From Pilatotrama ljubarskyi (Eukaryota; Basidiomycota; Agaricomycetes; Polyporales; Polyporaceae), in assembly GCA_022385805.1 (NCBI GenBank), contig MU277758.1, forward strand, positions 1-64,000: 64,000 bases of DNA, read 5' to 3'. The position numbers were made by a program, and so were the translations under genes. The notes under the pieces were generated by a model that did no database searches, had not been told where the DNA came from, and worked only from the letters and a program-made list of their open reading frames with translations. Below, piece by piece: positions 47,888-58,031 of the stretch (its first letter is position 1; each line of letters begins with the position of its first letter).

Positions 47888-48691
47888 CTATCGCGCCTAC
47901 TTGGAGTCGGGATTGTATTATTCTGGTTCAACAGGGTGCATGATCAATCAGAACAGAACACGGGTTATAGGTACTGCGCATCAGACGTACCCCGACGAGA
48001 TGACAAAGACATAGCTATGATGGCTCGACATATTGTCAACTGCTCTCTGGCTAACAGAAACTTCAAGAAGAGCGAACGACGGGGCAGAGCCGGACACATC
48101 GCCAGGGAGTCCACCCACAGACGGGCTATATGCTATCGGCCCACGCTGCGAGAGGCTAACTGGTGGTGTAGATCGCAGCGGGACTGAGTTGGGGTATGTC
48201 AGCCATCCGCGGTGATTCTCCTTGAGCGCATCAACGCAGGGCGGTAAAGGGGCACGAGAAGAATTGCGACCGCCGGGCGCTGGAGAGGTCGGTGTTCCGG
48301 TACTTATCGGAGAGATGTCTGCACGTCGTCAGCGCCTGACAATCGACATATTCAGGTACACACCTGGACAAGAGCACCATGCATGCAAGGCTTTCTTTTG
48401 GAACAGCGGCGGGTACGCGGAGCAGCGCTGCTCGGCGTGCCGGGACTAGCGGAGCGCGAAAGCTGTGTTTGCTTTCCGCAGCCCGTCCGCGGGTCCTGCA
48501 GAATCATCGCGCCCGAGCGCACAGTCGGAACCGCGACAGGGACCCAAGAACTCCTTCCATCCAAGTGACCGCAAGTGCTGCGTGTCAATGGTAACCTTCG
48601 ACAAGGCGGGACGGAGGCCTTTCAGAAAGCTCTATTTATGTGCGGCTGCTATGATATGATAGGTCAAGAAGCGATGCGGTACCGTCGGGCC
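47888..48691. other. spacer between DUF6533 copies 2 and 3
   Basis: 804 bp. It probably contains the unresolved first exon of copy 2 (near 48000) and its promoter. No other gene is supported. Confidence 0.35.
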
Positions 48692-50552
48692 CTACTGGCG
48701 CTCATTGCTGAGCTCGTTGCTCTCCACCGAATCCCGGTTATGTTCATCTACTGGCGTCAGCACCGGAGCGCTCGAAGCAGGATCGTCTCGTCCAGCCATA
48801 CCCTCTGACACGTCCTCAGGCACGCCCTCCGAGTGCCAGTCGCTGATGTCATCCTCCTCGGAGGTCGCGACCAGCGAGCCGCCCAGCGGACCAATGACAC
48901 GCGACGCGAACACGAGCGTGCCGTTCGCGTCCGCATTAGACATCGTCGGGAGTGACGGGGGGGCGGAGGAGCCGGCGCCGATGGAGGCGAGATTCGCGGC
49001 TTGGAGGTCGAGGAGGAAGCGGTAGACGAGCACGGCGGTGAGTCTGTTGATGGGAGTGACGGGGTGAGTAGAGTGTTGTTGAGCGGAGCAGAAAGGAGAG
49101 GCCGTACGGGTCAGACAGGACGGTGATGTAGCTCGCGGAGTGGTAGGGCGTGGTGATCTGCGCCGTGCCGGCGGCGAGCGTGAGCGTTCGAGGAGTCAGG
49201 CGCGTTGTGCGGACGGACTGACCGAGAGCGTGTTCAGGACGAGGTCGAGGACGTTGAGCGTCACCAGGACCCTGTCGAGCGACGACCGTAATGTATCACG
49301 CTTCGGACACGGACGGAGATCGGAGAATCGGCATACCCAAAGTATATCACGCCTTGAAACGAACCTTCTTCTTCAGCTCACAGTGTGACGGGTTCAAAGG
49401 AACAGGCCGCACGCACCGTCGTATAGGAGCACATCTCCGAGCGTGCGCTTCGCAGTTCCTTGCAGATGAGGCGTGCCTCTCTTCCACGTCGAGACCACCG
49501 TCACAAGTAAGACGATGATGTCCGCGAGTATCAGGCCACACCGCGATACGGTGACCACTGCGAGTGATACGGCCGCGCGTCAGGAGATACGGGGGACGAG
49601 GAACTCCCTTATTCGGGGACGTACGTCTGTCCGCTGATGAGTACAGGTTGTAAGGCAACACGAGGAGATAGCATAAGGTCAACTTACATGACGTTCTGGC
49701 GCTGGCTCACGTTGCTCTCCCCTTGGCAGCCGGTGGTGAGCAGGTTCGAACCAGTCAGGTGGAACCCATAGACGACCTGTAGAGAGCGATGCCGCAATCG
49801 CCGGCATCAGGCACTTGTCCATTCCAATAGTATGGAAGAAGAGTCAGAACTCACGAAGCCGGCGCCGGCCGGAGCCAAGGATAGAACGAAGACAAGGAGG
49901 GCGATGGACCAGCGCATACCGCTCAGGGCCAGGACACGCAGTGCCGAGAATGCTGTGGAAGTCAGTCAATGGAGTGATCGCCTCGAAGAGATAAGTATGC
50001 TGACCCGCCCATGGGATATATTGGAACGTCGTGAAGGCATATTGGACATTTGTCAAACGAGCACAGCTGGTATCAGAGCAGTCAGCAAAGCAGCGGACCC
50101 AGGAACACTTGATACCCTACTTCTGCGGAGAATCGTTGAGGATACAGTGTTATCCGATCCATGAGGCGGCACTTACTGTGTCAGATAGCGGACTGAGCGT
50201 GGCAGTCCCAAGTACATCATAGGCGAGGAGGGTAGAGTAGCGAGTGAAGAAGAATAGCGCGGACGCCCCGGTGAACTTGCGCTTCCAGAAGAGCTGGATC
50301 TCTTGTTCTAGGGTGATCAGGTAGTCGTAGAGTAGAAATGCTGCGGCATCATTAGATGAGCACGAACGCGAGCGGCAGGTATAATGCGCCGACAGCTTGC
50401 CTACTACGCAGAATTGGAAGGAGGAAACCATGAAGCTGCGGAGAGGGAGACCTCAGACTGAGGAATGGAACACGACGCGGTGCTGTGGAGACTTACACGC
50501 TCTTGTAGATGTCGAGGATCTCTGAGGCGTCGGCAGCTGCTTGAGAAGACAT
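48692..50552 (-). CDS. DUF6533 seven-helix membrane protein (copy 3)
   Basis: Starts MSSQAAADASEILDIYKS (50552). After an intron the signature FLLYDYLITLEQEIQLFWKR with KFTGASALFFFTRYSTLLAY is a near-ideal DUF6533 N-terminus. Further exons carry TFQYIPWAGQ, AFSALRVLALSGMRWSIALL, VVTVSRCGLILADIIVLLVT with a segment ending LGDVLLYDG, and ALNVLDLVLNTL. The last exon is VYRFLLDLQAANLASIGAG with a Ser/Asp/Glu-rich cytoplasmic tail ending VESNELSNERQ. About seven hydrophobic segments are split across many short exons. It lies in tandem with copy 2 on the same strand. Function unknown. Confidence 0.8.
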
Positions 50553-51314
50553 CTGGGGCGGCCTCGAAGGAATATGACACAGGCTATATGAATAGGGCCA
50601 GGTAATGTGAGTCCACGTATGTAGGGTGCTAAGTGCGCCTGCGAGGGCTCATATAAGACTGGGCCGGCCGGTACATCATCGGCCTCTGATACGCCCTGAA
50701 GGCACTAAGGGTGAACAGCAAGGGAAAGGGGCCGGCGAAGCGGCTGAGCGTTGAATATTTGCGAGGGCACGCCGCATGTTCGGCCAAGGACGGGATTACA
50801 AAGTCTGCGGATATCAGGGCGGACGTGCGAGTATGGAATCGGCGGTCCTCGAGCTTGAGTTTCATGGTACGTACTACGCGCCGAGGTGCGAGACATTCCC
50901 GTGATCGGGAGATCCGAGCAGTGCAGCCGTCAGTGTGAGGAATCTGAAGAGCTTGTTCATGGCTGCGAGGAGCGTACAGTACAGCTGCTGGTTTATCGCC
51001 GTATACAGCCCGTACACGGACGAAGAGGTGCGCTTGCTGATGACCACGGGTTGACCGAAGTCTGACGCGCGCCATCAGGGCCAGTTGCCGTTGACAAAGG
51101 GGGCGGTAGTAGTATGTCGGGAAGTAGCCGTGGAGGAGGGCGAAGGCAGGAGACGCTTCTGGTCTTTTCCCGCCTAGGGGGCGTGCACGTGACCGCGTTG
51201 GGCGCCGGTATAAGGAGGCGTCGTCCGCAAACGGGCGTCTGCTCTTCTACTCTACGCTACGCTCGTGCTCGTTTTGTCTGTGACGCTTCTGTTCTGTACT
51301 TGTACTTCTTACTA
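50553..51314. other. divergent promoter region between DUF6533-3 and Hsp78
   Basis: 762 bp. On the Hsp78 side there is a TATA box (51209) and an AGGGG stress-response-like pentamer near 51175. I could not find a convincing run of alternating GAA/TTC heat-shock units. Confidence 0.4.
51209..51214 (+). promoter_or_regulatory. TATA box of the Hsp78 gene
   Basis: TATAAG about 100 bp before the start codon at 51315, in GC-rich surroundings where it stands out. Stress-induced fungal genes are often TATA-type. Confidence 0.5.
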
Positions 51315-54300
51315 ATGCTCCGGAAACAACTCGCTCACTCCCGCCTCCCCATCTCCCCTCGGCGCTTCTCTTCCCGCCCTCACCCTCGCCTCGCAGCTCT
51401 CCCTCCCCGCGCTCCCCTCTCTCGCATTGCCCCAATCCCTAGACCATGCGGTCCACTCGTGCTCTCGCGCTCATACGCTCAAGGGCCTCCAGGAGGCGGC
51501 CAAGGAGGCTTCCCCGGCTTCAACATGATGGGTCAGCAGCGGCAGAAGGGCGACGCTCTCAAGGAATATGTGAGTGCACTTCATTCGCTTGTCATCAGCA
51601 CCGCCCGCCTCGTCCAACCTGCAACGCTCTTTCGCGCCGAGGCCCCTCACGTACCGGTCATATCAGAGCGGTTCACTGACTGCATGCTAGAGTGTCGACC
51701 TCACAGAGCTCGCAAAGAACGGCAAGCTCGACCCCACCATTGGCCGAGATGAGGGTACGTCTTATACTCGCCGTTCTGCTGACTCTCAGTTGACCTTCGA
51801 CTGCAGAGATTCGGAGGACCATTCAGAGTGAGTACCCCGGAGACATTCTTCACTTCCCGCATCGCTGACATTACGCAGTCCTTTCTCGCCGAACAAAGTC
51901 CAACCCGGTCGTGAGTACCCTCCCCATCTTCAATATTCCCGCAGTCTGTTCACCCCATGTCCCAGTTGATTGGTCCACCCGGTGTCGGTAAGACTGCCAT
52001 CCTCGAAGGCCTCGCGCAACGTATCGTCGCAAAGGAGGTGCCAGAGGTAGGCCCATTGCATCTCTCGTCACAGTCCACAGACTGACTTATCCTGCCACAG
52101 TCCCTCCAGAATAAGCGCGTTCTCTCAATAGACCTCGCCGCTATCATGGCAGGCTCAGGCATCCGCGGCCAGTTCGAGGAGAAATTCAAGGCGCTCATCA
52201 AAGACATCGAAGACGAGGTAAGGTCCGCCTTTACCCGGGATCTGCTTCTGCGCTGACATCGCTACCACCTAGGCTGGCAATGTCATCTGTTTCATTGACG
52301 AGCTGCGTAAGTGCACTACAGAACCACGTACCACCGAAATGTGCTCATGTATGCGCGCACGTAGATACATTGTTCAACCTGGGCAAAGCCGAGGGTAGCA
52401 TCGACGCTGGCCAGATGATCAAGCCCGCCCTCGCGCGCGGTCTCCAGCTCGTCGGCGCAACAACGCGTACGTGGACGTTCTGCACGGGTAACCCTGGCCT
52501 CGACACTGACATCATATCACAGCGGACGAGTACCGGAAGACGATCGGGAAGGACGCCGCGCTCGAGCGCCGGTTCCAGCCCGTCCAGATCGACGAGCCGA
52601 CCGTCGAGGCGACCATCTCGATCCTCCGCGGCCTCAAGCCGCGCTACGAGGTGCACCACGGAGTCGGCATCTCCGATGGCGCGCTCGTCACCGCCGCCAT
52701 CTACAGCTCGCGGTACATCTCGGACCGGTACCTGCCCGACAAGGCGATCGACCTGGTGGACGAGGCGGCATCCGCGCTGCGCCTCGCGCAGGAGAGCAAG
52801 CCGGATGAGCTTGAGGCTCTCGACCGCGAGATCATGACGCTCGAGATCGAGCGCGAGAGCTTGAAGAACGAGACCGACGTCTTCTCGGTCGAGCGCCGCG
52901 CGAAGGTCGAGGAGACCTTGAAGGAGAAGCGCGAGCTCGCGGAGCAGCTCACGCAGGTCTGGCAAGCTGGTACGTACTCTTGTTGGTTCCAGCTATGAGA
53001 CGTGGGAGAACTGACGCGTTGCTTGCACGCAGAACGGGCGCGCCTCGACAGGATCAAGGACCTCAAGCAGCGGCTCGAGGACGCGAAGCGCGAACTCGAG
53101 ATCGCGCAGCGGCAGGGCCAGTACGAGCGTGCGTCGCGCCTACGCTTCGCGACGATCCCCGAGCTCGAGCGGCAGCTCCCCGCGGAAGGCGCGGGCGAGC
53201 GCGGCGAGAGCGAGGACGCGGCGGGCCCGCTGTCGATGCTGCACGACCGCGTGACGAGCGCGGACATCGCCCGTGTTGTCGCGAAGGCGACGGGTATCCC
53301 GGTCCAGAGCTTGTTGAAGGGCGAGCGGGAGAAGTTGGTGAACGTGAGTGTTTTGTCGTCAGCTTATACAAGCAAGAAGCGGGAAGCTCACAAAGTGTGT
53401 TCAGATGGAGGAGGTGCTGAAGAAGCGTGTCGTGGGTCAGGACCACGTCGTCGAGGCCGTCAGCGACGCCGTCCGTATCTCGCGCGCTGGCCTCCAGGCG
53501 CCCAACCGCCCCGTCGCGTCCTTCCTCTTCCTTGGCCCTACGGGCGTTGGCAAGACCGAGATGTGCAAGGCGCTCGCCGGCTTCTTGTTCAACGATGAGA
53601 ACCGTGGACTGTAGGTATCGTCGAGCCTGCTCTGCGGGGACGTTCGCTGACATTTGATGTAGAATCAACATTAACATGTCGGAGTACCATGACCGGCATA
53701 CGATCTCGCGGCTCATCGGTGCTGCGCCTGGATACGTCGGATTCGAGGAAGGTGGCCAGCTCACGGAGGCCGTCCGCCGCAAGCCTTATGGTACGCTTCT
53801 TTGGCCTCTACTCCCATCCGCGCAGTTGACTCACTATATGCACAGCCGTCATTCTGCTCGATGAACTCGAAAAGGCGCATAAGGACGTCGCGATGATCCT
53901 CCTGCAGATCCTCGACGAGGGCAGCATCACCGACTCGCAAGGGCGCAAGGTCGACTTCAAGAACACGATCATCTGCCTCACCTCGAACCTCGGCTCGGAC
54001 ATCCTCGCGCACGCGAGCGCGTCGGATCCCGTCACCGGCGTCGTCACGCCCGACGCGCGCGAGGAGGTCCTCGCGCGCACGGCCGAGTACTTCCCGCCCG
54101 AGCTCCTGAACCGCCTCGACTCGATGCTCGTGTTCAACAAGCTCTCGCAGCAGAGCATCTTGAAGGTCGTGGACTTGCGGTTGGGCGACGTGCAGGAGCG
54201 CCTGCGCCCGAGGCGGATCACGCTGGATGTGGATGCAGGCGCGAAGGAGTGGCTCGCGAAGGAGGGGTACTCGGACGTGTATGGTGCGCGCGCGATCGCG

Positions 54301-54580
54301 CGCATCGTGCGCACGAAGGTGCTGTTCCCGCTTGCGCAGAAGCTGCTCAAGGGCACGATCAGGTGAGTGTCCTGCTGTATGCGAATGGACCATGGTGTAG
54401 GACGGTGACTGACGTTCTTCTGATAGGGACGGCGACGTCGTGCAGATCCGTGCGTCCGCAGATGGCAAGGAGCTCGACATCAAGGACAACCATGCGCCTG
54501 ACCCGTCCATAGCCGCTTCGTCCACGCCTATGGCCCCGAGCCTCGACAATCACGCGGAGGGCGAGCCGTCTTCGTCATAA
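51315..54580 (+). CDS. HSP78: mitochondrial ClpB-type disaggregase Hsp78
   Basis: ATP-driven disaggregase of the mitochondrial matrix, working with mitochondrial Hsp70. The presequence [20 protein letters not shown] is basic and Arg/Ser-rich. There is no Clp-N domain, as in yeast Hsp78. NBD1: [19 protein letters not shown], Walker [21 protein letters not shown], pore loop [13 protein letters not shown], Walker B VICFIDEL, then [20 protein letters not shown]. The coiled-coil middle domain is intact ([20 protein letters not shown]). NBD2: [12 protein letters not shown], Walker [33 protein letters not shown], Walker [30 protein letters not shown]. At least a dozen exons include micro-exons of 21 nt (51807-51827) and 32 nt (51879-51910). 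The C-terminal tail is acidic/Ser-rich, ending EGEPSSS. Confidence 0.96.
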
Positions 54581-54667
54581 AGCATCATATGGGACTCGTA
54601 TAATATCCGGACGTCGGACGGGTATCAAGACGCGGACTACTCTCATCGCATGCGGTTGGTGTACATA

Positions 54668-54699
54668 CAGTGATGGCCAAAAGTCACGCCCCACCCCCC
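54668..54699 (+). repeat. left terminal inverted repeat
   Basis: Begins CAGTGATGGCCAAAAGTCAC and ends in a C-rich run. It pairs with 56226-56257 on the other strand. Confidence 0.85.
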
Positions 54700-54991
54700 C
54701 AGCATAATCTTGTCACCCGTATAATTTCAGTAATTGCCCATGATTTCTCACGCATCTTTGCAGATATGTAGGCTATGCTGTAAGCTATCACATGGTCCCA
54801 CTCTTAAGGTTTGAGAGTCTCTGTATCCTCTGATTTTGGCATATATGTGTGGTGAGATGCACTGGGACCACTTCACATTCAACCAAAATGATGTGATTAC
54901 TTTGTAAGGAGGATACAAATCATTCAGAAACGAGTGTGTTTACCACATTTGCGGCGAAGAGTTGAGATACGTTCAGGAAGGGAATCATAAA

Positions 54992-55916
54992 NNNNNNNNN
55001 NNNNNNNNNNNNNNNNNNNNNNNNNNNNNNNNNNNNNNNNNNNNNNNNNNNNNNNNNNNNNNNNNNNNNNNNNNNNNNNNNNNNNNNNNNNNNNNNNNNN
55101 NNNNNNNNNNNNNNNNNNNNNNNNNNNNNNNNNNNNNNNNNNNNNNNNNNNNNNNNNNNNNNNNNNNNNNNNNNNNNNNNNNNNNNNNNNNNNNNNNNNN
55201 NNNNNNNNNNNNNNNNNNNNNNNNNNNNNNNNNNNNNNNNNNNNNNNNNNNNNNNNNNNNNNNNNNNNNNNNNNNNNNNNNNNNNNNNNNNNNNNNNNNN
55301 NNNNNNNNNNNNNNNNNNNNNNNNNNNNNNNNNNNNNNNNNNNNNNNNNNNNNNNNNNNNNNNNNNNNNNNNNNNNNNNNNNNNNNNNNNNNNNNNNNNN
55401 NNNNNNNNNNNNNNNNNNNNNNNNNNNNNNNNNNNNNNNNNNNNNNNNNNNNNNNNNNNNNNNNNNNNNNNNNNNNNNNNNNNNNNNNNNNNNNNNNNNN
55501 NNNNNNNNNNNNNNNNNNNNNNNNNNNNNNNNNNNNNNNNNNNNNNNNNNNNNNNNNNNNNNNNNNNNNNNNNNNNNNNNNNNNNNNNNNNNNNNNNNNN
55601 NNNNNNNNNNNNNNNNNNNNNNNNNNNNNNNNNNNNNNNNNNNNNNNNNNNNNNNNNNNNNNNNNNNNNNNNNNNNNNNNNNNNNNNNNNNNNNNNNNNN
55701 NNNNNNNNNNNNNNNNNNNNNNNNNNNNNNNNNNNNNNNNNNNNNNNNNNNNNNNNNNNNNNNNNNNNNNNNNNNNNNNNNNNNNNNNNNNNNNNNNNNN
55801 NNNNNNNNNNNNNNNNNNNNNNNNNNNNNNNNNNNNNNNNNNNNNNNNNNNNNNNNNNNNNNNNNNNNNNNNNNNNNNNNNNNNNNNNNNNNNNNNNNNN
55901 NNNNNNNNNNNNNNNN
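54992..55916. other. assembly gap (N run)
   Basis: 925 N characters, probably an estimated gap within the transposon. Open frames drawn across it are meaningless. Confidence 1.
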
Positions 55917-56225
55917 AGAGAATTTTGGCACGTTTAAGGCAGGATAGAGCAACCATGTGTGAAGAGCAGAAAGAATAGAGGATGAGGATGAAGATTCTGA
56001 GGTGCAATATGTACAGTGACTGAATGGTAGTGGATTAAGTTGAGGGTCATGGCTGAGTGCTGTGCTTCGCTGGCAGGCGCTAAAATAAGCGCCCGTATTT
56101 CTCGCGCTCCATTAAGAGCTACACCCTCAATAATCAGTAGCAAATCAATAACACCCAGTATACAATCTAGATATCATATACACATGTGTGACTAGCCTGG
56201 GCTTGTATACAATCCTGTGAAAGTA

Positions 56226-56257
56226 GGGGGGTGGGGCACGACTTTTGGCCGTCACTG
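56226..56257 (-). repeat. right terminal inverted repeat
   Basis: Read on the minus strand it begins CAGTGACGGCCAAAAGTCGT. It matches the left end except at three transition sites. Confidence 0.85.
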
Positions 56258-58031
56258 TATGTAGCATAGCATCTTAGAGGCCGGAATGTATTCACACCCT
56301 GCTCAACGTGACTCCCTGTTCATCGGTGCTTCGGTACCCTCGCTATCCCAGGACGTCCGCAGTATCATACCAGTATGGCCACGTCGACGGCACCTCCCAT
56401 GTCACCGTGCCGTTCCTTGGGTCGTTCCTGTCAGCGTGAGAGACAATGATCTGCAGGAACCTGTTAGCATCCTTGCGAGGCGTGTCTATGGTCGCCGGGT
56501 CCTGCAACGGTTGCAGCTCAGCCAGGCGTGCATGAGGGCAGTCCTCCTTATGACGGTTAAACTTGTCCCTCGGAGTGGTTCATGGGCATAGCGCGAAGTC
56601 CAGCATCACGGTACTGTAGGTGAGCGAACCTTGCCCAATCGTTAGCATTCGGCTCGGTGCGCGGCGAACTCCTCCAGGGCCAGAGGGGCCTATAATGTTT
56701 GATGCTATGAGGATCAAAGCGGACTTCCTTGGCGAGGGTCTTGAGAGCGAGCAATACGAGGAGTACGGCATGGCTTCGTTTGCGCGTCACGACGCGTGCA
56801 CTAGGCTCTGCAGTGGGTTGTCCGCCCGATCCGCCGGGCCCTCGCGTGCACGAGGGAACTTCTGAGCGTCGCGCTTGACCACTCGGAGCTCCATCGGGGT
56901 GGACGCCGGGTACTTCATGTAGTGCGCGTACTAGTGCGAGGACATCGAATGGGCTTGGGCAGCGAGGTGTGCAGGGACCACGTTCGGCAGCGGGCTTTGT
57001 GAGAAGGGCAGCCCCTTTCGTCTACTCGTCGTCCGCGACCCTCGATACGAAGACAGGATCGAGAGTGTATAGGGCGCGCGTTCGATGCACGGGACGTCCC
57101 CGCTCTCTCTGCGGGATAGATAGCTGCGCGTCAAGTGCCATGAGCGCATGTCTCGAATCGCGCCGCGTGCCCGTGTTCATGATTATGGCTGACTCATCGC
57201 CATGCTTGCTCGATCCTGAGAGGAGCGTGTTCCCGGGAGCGGCTTGCTGCTTCAGGCCGGCGAGGTACCGATCGGCCACTTGAGGGTAAGCGTACCTCGG
57301 AGCTCGAGTGGTGGCCAAGCGGCGACGATGGAGATCTTGAGAGTAGCAGCTGTTGCCACTGAGTAGTGATTTGAGGAGTTGCGCCGCGGAATCGACCTAA
57401 TCAATATGGGTTCGGGACGTCGGAAGAATGGCGAGCTTACTAGTATCGCATCACTATCACGGTTGCACCCAGTCGGCCGCTTCAGCGTGGCCGGGGACAC
57501 CTAGAGGCGCATTGTGCAAAGCCTTGCCAGTGGATCTTCCGGCCATTTTGCTAGCACATGAGACGCATAAAGGGGCCAACTTGGTTCGGTCCAGCCAATA
57601 TGGAGTAGAAGTTTACAGCATGCATTCGTGGCAAGTATGAGGCCGGCCAGGCGAGGTGTTGGATCGTCGTGCACGTTACGGTTGAAAGATTACCGTCACT
57701 CGAACGTGCGGAAAAGCATGCCTCTACAAGCTCAGCAGAAGGTTTTGGTGTCGGTACTTGAGCGTCGACAGTACAGCCAGCACCCACACCTCGGATATGG
57801 CAGGATCACCCACTGTGAACGTGGAGGCAGGGTCCGGACTCCGAGTGAATCGGACGCAGCCCTGAAGCGCTCAAGCCACGCGAGGGCTCGTACGAGTGTA
57901 GATCGATCGGGCACAATCTAATGAGTCGCGAGCTGATTTCGACTCGCCGATACTTTTACTACATATAACGAATCATCCTGCCTGCTCTGGTCGGACAAGG
58001 CTCTCACGCAGCCTGTTCACCGGCAACGACC
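56258..58031 (-). pseudogene. possible gene remains on the minus strand
   Basis: Several minus-strand pieces look protein-like but lie in different frames. The best is about 56347-56565, containing KEDCPHARLAELQPLQDPAT, ANRFLQIIVSHADRNDPRNG and TVTWEVPSTWPYWYDTADVL before a stop; upstream are KYPASTPMELRVVKRDAQKF (about 56850-56920) and GDESAIIMNTGTRRDSRHAL (about 57120-57200). I could not join them with confident introns, and in-frame stops occur between them. This may be a decayed gene next to the transposon, or a gene with splicing I cannot read. The family is not recognised. From about 57400 to 58031 nothing is supported. Confidence 0.3.

Larger units (their letters stand above)
54668..56257. 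mobile_element. DNA transposon with terminal inverted repeats (Tc1/mariner or pogo-like), interior in assembly gap
   Basis: The ends are inverted repeats of about 32 bp starting CAGTGA(T/C)GGCCAAAAGTC, at 54668-54699 and 56226-56257, with three mismatches. TA dinucleotides flank both sides (54666-54667 and 56258-56259), the target-site duplication expected of Tc1/mariner-type elements. Inside, the sequence is AT-rich compared with its surroundings. No transposase can be read because 54992-55916 is N. The apparent span is 1.59 kb, but the true length depends on the gap. Superfamily is inferred from TA plus CAGTG ends. Confidence 0.82.

Noticed and set aside
50640..51075. Minus-strand frame upstream of Hsp78
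   Set aside because: Arg/Pro-rich without structure; the interval is the divergent promoter region of two well-supported genes.
54924..56007. Long frames spanning the N run
   Set aside because: They exist only because N codons contain no stops.
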